The position numbers were made by a program, and so were the translations under genes. Below the pieces are notes generated by a model that ran no database searches, was not told the DNA's origin, and worked only from the letters and a program-made list of their open reading frames with translations. Positions 1 through 7,911 of a DNA stretch of 10,339 nucleotides are shown here, one piece after another; position 1 is the first letter of the stretch; each line of letters begins with the position of its first letter. Source of the stretch: Azorhizobium sp943369575 (GTDB lineage: Bacteria > Pseudomonadota > Alphaproteobacteria > Rhizobiales > Xanthobacteraceae); contig CALRNP020000205.1 of the NCBI GenBank assembly GCA_943369575.1, positions 1 through 10,339 on the forward strand, given 5' to 3'.

Positions 1-1
1 C

Positions 2-1231
2 GAGACACGCGCCAAGGCGGCCAACCAGATCGGCGATCCAGCGGAAAAGCAGGTGGCCCAGAAGGCGTTTCAGGATGCCATGAACGATCTGGCCAAGCAG
101 GCGGCCAGCGCCAGCATCCTGCGCGCCTTGTATTCACCGGCTCAATTGCGCGAACGCATGACGTGGTTCTGGTTCAACCATTTCAACGTCCACCAGTACA
201 AAGGCAATGTGCGGGTGCTGCTGGCGGATTATGAGAATGGCGTGATCCGCCCCCATGCCCTGGGCCGGTTCCGTGACCTACTGGCCGCCACCCTGCGCCA
301 TCCCGCCATGCTGCGGTATCTGGACAATGCCGATAATGCGGCAGGCAAAATCAATGAGAATTACGCCCGTGAAATCATGGAATTACACACCATGGGCGTG
401 GGCTCCGGCTACAGCCAGAAGGACGTGGAGGAACTCGCCCGCATCCTCACCGGGGTCGGTGTCGATACCAAGCCGGAGCCGCCCAAGCTGAAGCCGGAAT
501 GGCGGCCGCTGCTGGTGCGCGAGGGCCTGTTCACCTTCAATCCCGCCCGCCACGATTTCGGCGACAAGGTCTTGCTGGGCCACACCATCAAGGGCCAAGG
601 CTTTGCGGAAGTGGAGGAGGCGCTGGATATTCTCGCCCGCCAGCCGGCCACCGCCCGTCACATCTCGCAGCAGATCGCCACCTATTTCGTTGCCGATGAT
701 CCCGCGCCGGCCCTAGTGGAGCAGATGGCGCAGACCTTCCAGCGCACCGATGGCGACATCGCCGCCGTGCTCGACACCATGGTCCATGCTCCGGCCTTCA
801 CCGCCTCGCTGGGCACCCGCTTCAAGGATCCGGTGCGCTACATTCTCTCGGCCGTGCGCCTCGCCTATGACAGCAAGGTGGTCGCCAACACCGCGCCGAT
901 CCAGAACTGGTTCAACCGGCTCGGCGAGGGGCTGTACAATCACCAGACGCCGGACGGCTATCCGCTGACCTCCGCCGCCTGGACCGCCTCCGGCCAGATG
1001 ACCACCCGGTTCGAGATCGCCCGCCAGATCGGCAGCAGCAGTTCCGGCCTGTTCAAGCCGCCGGGACCCGATGCGGTGGACCAGCCGGCCTTCCCGCTGC
1101 TGCAGAACAGCCTCTATTTCTCCAGCCTGCATGCCGCTTTGTCCCCCGCCACCCGCCAGGCGCTGGAGCAGGCGGTGTCGCCGCAGGACTGGAACACCCT
1201 GTTCCTGTCCTCGCCGGAATTCATGCAGTGA
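2..1231 (+). CDS. DUF1800 family protein, C-terminal part (5' end outside window)
   Basis: The reading frame is already open at the first complete codon (position 2), so the true start lies upstream. The visible part is 409 residues, close to a full DUF1800 protein. Family hallmarks are an FWFNHF block at nt 167-184 and a block reading NENYAREIMELHTMGV at nt 353-400, followed by the usual 'KDVEELARILTG' segment. The C-terminus ends in the typical LFLSSPEFMQ. A GTG at position 53 could be taken as a start, but homologous-looking sequence continues upstream of it, so I regard it as internal. The biochemical function of DUF1800 is not established. Many members carry export signals, but the N-terminus here is not visible. 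The gene is 21 nt upstream of a DUF1501 gene, the usual partner, so the two are probably co-transcribed. The family call is confident; the function is unknown. Confidence 0.9.
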   Translation, partial: ETRAKAANQIGDPAEKQVAQKAFQDAMNDLAKQAASASILRALYSPAQLRERMTWFWFNHFNVHQYKGNVRVLLADYENGVIRPHALGRFRDLLAATLRHPAMLRYLDNADNAAGKINENYAREIMELHTMGVGSGYSQKDVEELARILTGVGVDTKPEPPKLKPEWRPLLVREGLFTFNPARHDFGDKVLLGHTIKGQGFAEVEEALDILARQPATARHISQQIATYFVADDPAPALVEQMAQTFQRTDGDIAAVLDTMVHAPAFTASLGTRFKDPVRYILSAVRLAYDSKVVANTAPIQNWFNRLGEGLYNHQTPDGYPLTSAAWTASGQMTTRFEIARQIGSSSSGLFKPPGPDAVDQPAFPLLQNSLYFSSLHAALSPATRQALEQAVSPQDWNTLFLSSPEFMQ

Positions 1232-1252
1232 GGTCAAAAACGGGAGCCGCTG

Positions 1253-2446
1253 ATGCGCATCAACCGACGTGATCTCCTCGCCAGCCTTGCGGCCGCAGCC
1301 CCCATGACCGTCGCCGGCCGGGTGTGGGCAGCGCCCAAGGCCGACGCCACCTTGCTGGTGGTGTTCCTGCGCGGCGCCTATGACGCCGCCAATGTGGTGA
1401 TCCCGGTGGGCAGCGATTTCTATTACGAGTCCCGCCCTACCCTCGCCATTCCCCGCCCCGATGCCGCCGTGCCGGCCTCGGCTTTGCCGCTGGACGGGCA
1501 ATGGGGCCTGCATCCGGCGCTGCGCGAGACCATCTATCCGCTGTTCCAGCGCGGCCAGGCGGCCTTCATTCCGTTTGCCGGCACCGATGATCTCACTCGC
1601 AGCCATTTCGAGACACAGGACACCATCGAGTTGGGGCAGAATGTGAACGGCCCGCGCGACTATCGCTCCGGCTTCATGGCGCGATTGGCGGGCGTGCTCA
1701 CCCAGGTGCGGCCCATCGCTTTCACCGAGCAGATGCCCCTCACCTTCCAGGGCGGCCAGCCGGTGCCCAACATCGCCCTCAACACCATCGGCAAGCCGGG
1801 CATCGACGAGCGCCAGGCCCGGCTGATCGCCGCCATGTATCAGGGCCGGCCGCTGGAGAGCACGGTGGAGGAAGGCTTCCGGGTGCGCGACGATGTCTAT
1901 CACGCCATCACCGCGCACATGGCCGAAGCCAGCCGGGGGGCGGCCTCGCCCAAGGGGTTCGAACTGTCGGCGCGCCGCATCGGACGGCTGATGCGCGACC
2001 AGTTCAACCTCGGCTTCGTGGACGTGGGCGGCTGGGACACCCACGTCAACCAGGGCGCCGCCACCGGCTATCTGGCCGACCGGCTGAGCGAACTGGGCCG
2101 CGGCCTTGCCGGCTTTGCCGAGGAGATCGGCCCCAAGTGGAACGACACCGTGGTGGTGGTGCTGTCCGAGTTCGGCCGCACCTTCCGCGAGAATGGCAAT
2201 AAGGGCACCGACCACGGCCATGGCAGCGTCTATTGGGTGCTGGGCGGCGGCATTCGCGGCGGCCGCATGGTGGGCGAGCAGGTGGCGGTGGATCAGGCGC
2301 ATCTGTTCCAGAACCGCGACTATCCGGTGCTCACCGACTATCGCGCGGCCCTGGGCGGGCTGCTCCAGAAACTCTATGGGCTGGACCAGCGGCAACTGAA
2401 CCGGGTGTTCGCCGTGGTGGAGCCGCGTGACCTCGGCCTGGTCTGA
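1253..2446 (+). CDS. DUF1501 family protein with twin-arginine signal peptide
   Basis: This is a 397-residue protein. The ATG start is preceded by GGGAG (1242-1246) at 6-nt spacing. The N-terminus carries a twin-arginine motif (NRRDLL, residues 4-9), an alanine-rich hydrophobic stretch and a likely cleavage site near residues 25-27 (WAA), which indicates Tat export of a folded protein to the periplasm. Family blocks are FLRGAYDAAN (38-47), RSHFETQD (116-123), GGWDTH (259-264), SEFGRT (305-310) and TDHGHG (319-324). The Asp/His pairs in the last blocks recall metal sites of the alkaline-phosphatase-like superfamily, to which DUF1501 is thought to be related, but no activity has been established. 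It follows the DUF1800 gene by 21 nt as its expected partner. Tat export fits a protein that binds its cofactor or metal before transport; that is inference. Confidence 0.92.
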   Translation: MRINRRDLLASLAAAAPMTVAGRVWAAPKADATLLVVFLRGAYDAANVVIPVGSDFYYESRPTLAIPRPDAAVPASALPLDGQWGLHPALRETIYPLFQRGQAAFIPFAGTDDLTRSHFETQDTIELGQNVNGPRDYRSGFMARLAGVLTQVRPIAFTEQMPLTFQGGQPVPNIALNTIGKPGIDERQARLIAAMYQGRPLESTVEEGFRVRDDVYHAITAHMAEASRGAASPKGFELSARRIGRLMRDQFNLGFVDVGGWDTHVNQGAATGYLADRLSELGRGLAGFAEEIGPKWNDTVVVVLSEFGRTFRENGNKGTDHGHGSVYWVLGGGIRGGRMVGEQVAVDQAHLFQNRDYPVLTDYRAALGGLLQKLYGLDQRQLNRVFAVVEPRDLGLV

Positions 2447-2477
2447 GGACATGCCGCCGCGCACGACCGGCCTGTGA

Positions 2478-2492
2478 CTGCCGCTGCGGCAG
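2478..2492 (+). terminator. Possible weak terminator hairpin after the DUF1501 gene
   Basis: CTGCCG (2478-2483) and CGGCAG (2487-2492) form a perfect 6-bp stem with a 3-nt loop, 31 nt after the DUF1501 stop codon. The tail ACGCTTTC has only three consecutive T residues, so this is a weak intrinsic terminator at best. Position and structure fit the end of the DUF1800-DUF1501 transcript. Confidence 0.3.
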
Positions 2493-2496
2493 ACGC

Positions 2497-2530
2497 TTTC
2501 AACAACATTTTCAAGTGCTTTGACCATTCG
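2497..2530 (+). promoter_or_regulatory. serA: AT-rich island, likely promoter region for serA
   Basis: This short AT-rich island stands out in an otherwise very GC-rich intergenic region. It contains TTGACC at 2520-2525, which matches five of six bases of the -35 consensus. I could not find a convincing -10 element at 16-18 nt spacing, so the exact promoter is unresolved. If transcription starts near here, the serA mRNA would have a leader of roughly 250 nt that includes the hairpins at 2597-2733. Confidence 0.22.
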
Positions 2531-2596
2531 ACACTCGCCCGCGCGCGGCTACGGCGAAGCCCTGCGGCTGCCTGCGAGGCGTCGTGTCACGATCCG

Positions 2597-2733
2597 GCAC
2601 GGCCGCGCCCGTGCTCTGGTCGGTTTCGGCATAGCTGCCCTGCGTCCCAGCGGTTCCCCGCGTCCGCCGGACGCCTAGACGCGGGCGGCAAAAGCGGTAA
2701 GTTCTCGCCCGCCCGAGCGCCTCAGGCGGCGGG
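2597..2733 (+). promoter_or_regulatory. Structured GC-rich leader upstream of serA with competing hairpins
   Basis: Perfect complementary segments seen by eye are: GCACGG (2597-2602) with CCGTGC (2609-2614); CCCGCGTC (2657-2664) with GACGCGGG (2678-2685); GCGTCC (2660-2665) with GGACGC (2669-2674); CGGGCGG (2682-2688) with CCGCCCG (2709-2715); and CCCGCC (2708-2713) with GGCGGG (2728-2733). The last encloses GCC/GGC (2719-2721 with 2725-2727). Several of these exclude one another, and a second GCGTCC at 2642-2647 can also compete. Overlapping alternative stems are what an attenuator or riboswitch-like leader looks like, but GC-rich sequence gives chance stems easily. I see no long U-tract and no leader peptide rich in Ser codons. 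The 363-nt interval 2447-2809 contains no convincing gene. Confidence 0.3.
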
Positions 2734-2809
2734 TGCCAGACCCGTCGATCACGCAGCCCCCGCTCCGGGCGGGCCGCGAGACCATTCACCGCTGAAGGAC
2801 GCCGCGATC

Positions 2810-4078
<1,269 letters not shown>

Positions 4079-4082
4079 TCGG

Positions 4083-4139
4083 CACCCGCCGCCGGGGTCA
4101 GTCCGCAATCATCGGTTGCGGAATGACCCGGCGGGGGTG
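4083..4139. terminator. Long hairpin between convergent serA and LysR genes
   Basis: A long, nearly perfect inverted repeat begins 4 nt after the serA stop. The left arm is about 4083-4108 and the right arm about 4116-4139, around the loop TCATCGG. The core pairs TCCGCAA with TTGCGGA and GGGTCA with TGACCC, and the outer part pairs CACCC with GGGTG. No T-run follows on either strand, so it is not a textbook intrinsic terminator. Its position between two convergent genes and its strength suggest a bidirectional transcript end or 3'-end protection for both mRNAs. Confidence 0.7.
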
Positions 4140-4174
4140 ACGCGAGACTCTCACAGGACACACGGCTTGTCCGC

Positions 4175-5140
4175 TCAGGCCGGCTCTTCGGTTCCGACCA
4201 CCCGGCCGGGCACCGGGCGCAGAACCGGCGGCTGGATGCCATGCCGGTCCACCTGCTTGAGCTGGGTGGTGATGTGGGTCACGAACGCCTTGATGGCATC
4301 GGGCAAGGTGCGCCCGAGCATGGTCTGGATCTCATAGCGCCGCTCATTGGTGGTGGTGGTCTTAAGCGGCACGGCCATGACCTGGAAGCGCCAGCTGCGC
4401 ACCAAAGCCGTGATCCGGCCGGTCATGATGATGCCGCCGGCGGCCTCGGCGAAGCACCAGAGCCCGGCCATGTAATTGGTGGTCATCACCGGCTCAAGCA
4501 CAATTCCTTCCGCCGCGCAGGCCAGATCGAAGATCTGCCGCGCGGTTGTTTCCTTGGCGGCCAGGCCAATAGGATAAGCGGACACATCTGCGAGCGTCAC
4601 GACTGATCGATCCGCCAGCGGATGATCCGGTGCCATGATCGCAACCAGGGGCGTGCTTGACGCATACTCCACATGCACGCTTTTGTCCGGGCCGAACCTG
4701 AACGAAAGCCCGATATCCGCATCGCCGTCCCGCACCATGCGCGTGACCTCGCGCGGGGCATCCACATGCATCTCGAAGGCGATGCCCGGATAGATCTGGC
4801 GGAAGCTGCTGATGGCGCGGGGCATGAAGTCGGTGGCAAAGCCCTCCGTGCAGCCCACCCGCACCAGCCCTCGCTCCAACCCCCTCAGTCGGCGCACCTC
4901 ATTGAGGACCTGCTCCTCCCCCAGCAGGGTGCGGCGGGCATGCTGGGCCAGCAGGTCGCCGGCCGCGCTGGGCACCATCCGGCGCGAGCGGCGCTCGAAC
5001 AGAGGCGAGCCAAGCTCTTGCTCCAGCTTGCTGATCTGGCGGCTGATGGCAGACGCCGCCACGTTCAGCCGCACCGAGGCTTCAGCGATGGAGCCGCTGC
5101 GGACCACTTCCAGAAAATAGCGCAGCGCCGCATCATGCAC
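4175..5140 (-). CDS. LysR-family transcriptional regulator
   Basis: This is a DNA-binding regulator of 321 aa from GTG 5140. The N-terminal winged helix-turn-helix covers about residues 1-60, with helix-turn-helix core SIAEASVRLNVAASAISRQ (17-35) and the typical KLEQELGSPLFER that follows. A linker helix leads to the periplasmic-binding-protein-like effector domain (about 91-300, from LVRVGCTEGF). A TTG at 5182 would add 14 residues rich in Gly, but it lies inside a perfect dyad and only about 9 nt after the predicted transcription start, so I prefer GTG 5140, with a G-rich stretch (GGGTGGGGG) just upstream as a possible ribosome site. It is divergent from the ABC transporter operon, the usual LysR arrangement, so it probably controls that operon in response to the imported solute or a derivative, and probably its own gene. 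The effector cannot be deduced from sequence. Confidence 0.93.
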   Translation of the reverse strand: MHDAALRYFLEVVRSGSIAEASVRLNVAASAISRQISKLEQELGSPLFERRSRRMVPSAAGDLLAQHARRTLLGEEQVLNEVRRLRGLERGLVRVGCTEGFATDFMPRAISSFRQIYPGIAFEMHVDAPREVTRMVRDGDADIGLSFRFGPDKSVHVEYASSTPLVAIMAPDHPLADRSVVTLADVSAYPIGLAAKETTARQIFDLACAAEGIVLEPVMTTNYMAGLWCFAEAAGGIIMTGRITALVRSWRFQVMAVPLKTTTTNERRYEIQTMLGRTLPDAIKAFVTHITTQLKQVDRHGIQPPVLRPVPGRVVGTEEPA

Positions 5141-5166
5141 CGGACCGCCCCCACCCGCTCCGCTCG

Positions 5167-5183
5167 ATTGCCGAAACGGCAAT
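5167..5183. promoter_or_regulatory. Perfect 17-bp dyad, probable LysR operator (T-N11-A)
   Basis: ATTGCCG (5167-5173) and CGGCAAT (5177-5183) are exact inverted copies separated by AAA. T5169 and A5181 give the T-N11-A pattern inside a dyad that is the hallmark of LysR-type binding boxes. It lies 27-43 nt upstream of the chosen GTG start of the regulator and just downstream of the regulator's predicted transcription start, which fits autorepression. It may also help control the divergent transporter operon. Confidence 0.6.
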
Positions 5184-5197
5184 GAAACTGACGAATT

Positions 5198-5226
5198 ATT
5201 CTAATTGCGATACGCGAAAAGCTCAA
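5198..5226 (-). promoter_or_regulatory. Predicted promoter of the LysR regulator gene
   Basis: Read on the minus strand, TTGAGC (5226-5221) is a -35 candidate and TAGAAT (5203-5198) a -10 candidate matching five of six consensus bases, with an ideal 17-nt spacer. Transcription would start near 5191, leaving a 5' leader of about 50 nt before GTG 5140. A 5-bp dyad (AATTA-TTC-TAATT, 5194-5206) covers the -10 element. Confidence 0.5.
5204..5219. promoter_or_regulatory. Possible second LysR half-site / operator
   Basis: The segment ATTGCGATACGCGAAA repeats the ATTGC half-site of the 5167-5183 dyad and again shows T-N11-A (T5206, A5218) with an imperfect dyad. Its centre is 37 bp from the centre of the perfect dyad. 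LysR proteins often bind a strong recognition site plus a weaker activation site. TTGCGA here (5205-5210) could also serve as a poor -35 element for the transporter operon, but no good -10 was found. Confidence 0.25.
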
Positions 5227-5290
5227 TAAGCTATCACGACTAGAAGTTGGGCGTTCGACACCAACCTGCAATAAAAACCAGAGAGAGAAC

Positions 5291-6820
5291 ATGGCCTGCT
5301 ACCGATCCCATTTCTCCCGTCTTTTGACCGCGGCTCTGCTCGTGGCCGCGCCGGCGGGCGCCTATGCCGACAAGGCACACGATACGCTCACTTATGCGTC
5401 CGACACCGAGCCGGAGAACGTGAGCCCCTACCATAACAACGTGCGCGAGGGCGTTATCCTCGCCCGCCACGTCTTCGACAATCTGATCTATCACGACCTC
5501 GCCACCGGCAAATACCTGCCGCAACTGGCCACTGACTGGACCTGGACCGATCCCCAGACCCTGGACCTGACCATCCGCAAGGGCGTGACCTTCCACAATG
5601 GCGATCCGCTGACCGCCGATGACGTTGTGTTCACGCTGAACTATGTGGTGAACCCGGCGTCCAAGGTGGTCACCAAGCAGAACGTCAACTGGATCAAGAG
5701 CGCGGAGAAGATTGGCGACGACAAGGTGCGCATTCACCTTGTGGGCCCCTTCCCCGCCGCCATCGAATATCTCTCCGGTCCGGTCGTCATCTATCCCAAG
5801 ACCTATTTCGAGAAGGTCGGGCTGGATGGCTTCTCCAAGGCGCCCATCGGCTCCGGCCCCTATAAGGTGACCGCCGTCGTGCCCGGCAAGGGCGTCAAGA
5901 TGGAGAAGAACACCAATTACTGGAAGGATAGCCCGCTGGGCACGCCCGCCATCGGCAAGCTGGAATTCCGGGTCATTCCCGACCAGGAAACGCAGCTCGC
6001 CGAACTGATGACCGGCGGCATCGATTGGATCTGGCGGGTGCAGGCCGATCAGGCCAAGCAGCTGGAAAGCGTACCGAATTTGAAGGTTCTGGCGGCCGAG
6101 ACCATGCGCGTCGGCTTCCTCCAGCTCGACGCCCGCGGCCAGACGCCGGGCGCCACGCCGCTCAAGGACGTGCGCGTGCGCCAGGCCATCGCCTATGCCA
6201 TCGACCGCAAGGCGATGCTGGACAATCTGGTGCGCGGCGGTGCCCGCATCATGAATTCGGCCTGCTTCATCGACCAGTTCGGCTGCACCGACAAGGGTGT
6301 GCCGCGCTATGACTACGACCCCGCCAAGGCCAAGAAGCTGCTGGCGGAGGCAGGCTATGCCGATGGCTTCACCATCGACCTCTATGCCTATCGCGAGCGC
6401 GAATATGCCGAGGCGGTGGTGGGTTATCTGCGCGCCGTGGGCATCAAGGCCAACCTCAACTTCATGAAGTATGCGGCCCTGCGTGAACTCTCCCGCGCCG
6501 GCAAGGTCCCGATCTATTACCAGACCTGGGGCTCCTTCTCCGTCGCCGACGCCTCCGCTTTCACCGGCGCCTGGTTCAAGGGCGACGAGGACGATCTCGC
6601 CCGCGACGAGGAGATCACCAAGCTTCTGAAGACCGCCGACACCACGGTGGAGACGGAAACCCGGCTGAAGACCTATGCCGAGGCGCTCAAGCTGATCGCC
6701 GAGCGCACTTATCTGGTGCCGTTGTTCTCCTATTCCAGCAACTACGCCTTCACCAGCGACCTCATCTTCACCGCCCAGCCGGATGAACTGCCGCGCTTCT
6801 TCAAGGCCAAGTGGAAGTAG
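5291..6820 (+). CDS. ABC transporter substrate-binding protein, family 5 (peptide/nickel type)
   Basis: This is a 509-residue periplasmic receptor of a Dpp/Opp-type importer. The ATG follows the purine-rich GAGAGAGAAC directly upstream. Residues 1-26 form a Sec signal peptide: basic start, hydrophobic LLTAALLVAAPAG, and cleavage after AYA. No lipobox Cys is present at the cleavage site, so the mature protein should be soluble. The family-5 block (YLPQLATDWTW...KGVTFHNGDPLTADDVVFTL) spans residues 75-116, and VRQAIAYAIDRKAML and YDYDPAKAKKLLAEAGY come later. The mature chain has exactly two Cys, 325 and 332, seven residues apart, a likely disulfide. Length and motifs fit dipeptide, oligopeptide, glutathione and nickel binders. 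The specific ligand cannot be told, so I give no gene symbol. It is the first gene of the transporter operon. Confidence 0.93.
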   Translation: MACYRSHFSRLLTAALLVAAPAGAYADKAHDTLTYASDTEPENVSPYHNNVREGVILARHVFDNLIYHDLATGKYLPQLATDWTWTDPQTLDLTIRKGVTFHNGDPLTADDVVFTLNYVVNPASKVVTKQNVNWIKSAEKIGDDKVRIHLVGPFPAAIEYLSGPVVIYPKTYFEKVGLDGFSKAPIGSGPYKVTAVVPGKGVKMEKNTNYWKDSPLGTPAIGKLEFRVIPDQETQLAELMTGGIDWIWRVQADQAKQLESVPNLKVLAAETMRVGFLQLDARGQTPGATPLKDVRVRQAIAYAIDRKAMLDNLVRGGARIMNSACFIDQFGCTDKGVPRYDYDPAKAKKLLAEAGYADGFTIDLYAYREREYAEAVVGYLRAVGIKANLNFMKYAALRELSRAGKVPIYYQTWGSFSVADASAFTGAWFKGDEDDLARDEEITKLLKTADTTVETETRLKTYAEALKLIAERTYLVPLFSYSSNYAFTSDLIFTAQPDELPRFFKAKWK

Positions 6821-6841
6821 GCGAACCAACCGAGAGCTTCA

Positions 6842-6919
6842 GCGCGGCGCCCACGCGGCGCCGCGCCTGACGGTCGCACCGACCGCCCCATCTTCCGGCC
6901 GCGGCAGCGTCGTGGCCGG
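6842..6919 (+). repeat. Cluster of strong inverted repeats between binding-protein and permease genes
   Basis: Three perfect stems follow one another: GCGCGGCGCC (6842-6851) with GGCGCCGCGC (6857-6866) and a 5-nt loop; CGGTCG (6871-6876) with CGACCG (6880-6885) and a 3-nt loop; and CCGGCC (6895-6900) with GGCCGG (6914-6919). A 10-bp palindrome GCGCATGCGC follows at 6934-6943. They begin 21 nt after the binding-protein stop codon. Such hairpins commonly protect the 3' end of binding-protein mRNA or cause partial termination, giving more binding protein than permease. No gene is seen in 6821-6993. Confidence 0.6.
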
Positions 6920-6993
6920 CTTCCTCCCGGAGCGCGCATGCGCATCCGGCGCGTGCGCCACCGTCGTGCAGACGCCATGCAGGATGCCTGAAG

Positions 6994-7911
6994 ATGCTTG
7001 CCTTTACTCTCCGAAGACTGGTGGTCGCCTTTTGCGTGGCGTTCACGGTCTCCGTCATCGCCTTCGTACTGCTGCACATGTCCGGCGACCTGGCCACCGC
7101 CATCGCCGGCCCGGAGGCTTCCCCGGCCCAGGTAGCCGAGGTGCGCCACCAGTACGGCCTCGACCGGCCCATGACCGTGCAATATCTGGACTGGCTGTGG
7201 CGGGCGCTGCACCTGGACTTCGGCAACTCCTTCTATTTCCGCGATACCGTGGTCTCGCTGATCGCCTCCCGCATGCCGGTGACGCTGACCTTGGGCGCCA
7301 TCTCGCTATTGATCTCGCTGGTGATCGCGGTGCCGCTCGGCATCCTGGCGGCGGTGTTTCGCGGCACCCTCATTGACCGCCTGGCGCTGACCTTCTGCGT
7401 GCTGGGACAAGCCATTCCCACCTTCTGCCTGGGCCTTGGCCTCATCATCATCTTCGCCGTGAACCTGCGCTGGCTGCCGGTGTCCGGCACCGCCAGCTGG
7501 CAGGGCTATATCCTGCCCTCGGTGGCGCTGGGCTGGTACGCGGTCCCGGCGGTGATGCGCCTGTCGCGCAACGGCATGCTGGAGGTGCTCTCCGCCGATT
7601 ATATCCGCACCGCCCGCGCCAAGGGCCTGTCGTCGGCGAAGGTGGTGCTCAAGCATGCGCTGCGCAACGCCATCATTCCGGTGGTGGCGCTGGCGGCGGT
7701 GCAGTTCGGCTTCATGCTGGGCGGCTCCATCGTGGTGGAGGCGGTGTTCTCCATGCACGGCATCGGCCATCTGGCCTGGGAAGCCATCGCCCGCAAGGAT
7801 TTCCCGGTGGTGCAGGCGGTGGTCCTGATCCTGGCGGCCATCTACATCACCCTCACCTTCCTGGCGGACATCATCAACGCCCTTCTCGATCCCCGGATGC
7901 GCGTGGCATGA
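6994..7911 (+). CDS. ABC transporter permease, DppB/OppB-like
   Basis: This 305-residue inner-membrane subunit forms half of the import channel. It has an N-terminal membrane helix (about 9-28), then a periplasmic stretch containing YGLDRPM and DFGNSF (75-80) typical of DppB-type permeases. Further hydrophobic segments lie at about 97-122, 132-157, 171-188, 226-250 and 272-296. The cytoplasmic EAA loop, which docks on the ATPase, is seen at about 197-229 (SADYIRTARAKGL...HALRNAIIP). The C-terminus ends in LLDPRMRVA, as usual for the family. The ATG overlaps its neighbour at the far end: the stop codon shares ATGA (7908-7911) with the next permease gene, so translation is probably coupled. The ribosome site is weak. 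Because it lies 173 nt after the binding-protein gene with hairpins between, its expression is probably lower. Confidence 0.94.
   Translation: MLAFTLRRLVVAFCVAFTVSVIAFVLLHMSGDLATAIAGPEASPAQVAEVRHQYGLDRPMTVQYLDWLWRALHLDFGNSFYFRDTVVSLIASRMPVTLTLGAISLLISLVIAVPLGILAAVFRGTLIDRLALTFCVLGQAIPTFCLGLGLIIIFAVNLRWLPVSGTASWQGYILPSVALGWYAVPAVMRLSRNGMLEVLSADYIRTARAKGLSSAKVVLKHALRNAIIPVVALAAVQFGFMLGGSIVVEAVFSMHGIGHLAWEAIARKDFPVVQAVVLILAAIYITLTFLADIINALLDPRMRVA

Noticed and set aside
2451..2477. Eight-codon ORF (MPPRTTGL) after GAGGAC, considered as a leader peptide
   Set aside because: It has no Ser codons, lies upstream of the likely serA promoter, and is probably chance.
713..2527. Open frame of 604 codons on the minus strand
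   Set aside because: It lies antisense to the DUF1800 and DUF1501 genes, has low-complexity Gly/His/Ala-rich composition typical of antisense frames in GC-rich DNA, and shows no recognisable domain.
2474..2809. N-terminal extension of serA by 112 codons
   Set aside because: The frame is open, but the extension has no SerA family features, contains the hairpin-rich leader, and GTG 2810 gives the expected length and N-terminus.
5240..6829. Open frame of 529 codons on the minus strand
   Set aside because: It is a near-exact antisense shadow of the binding-protein gene, which has a clear signal peptide and family motifs.
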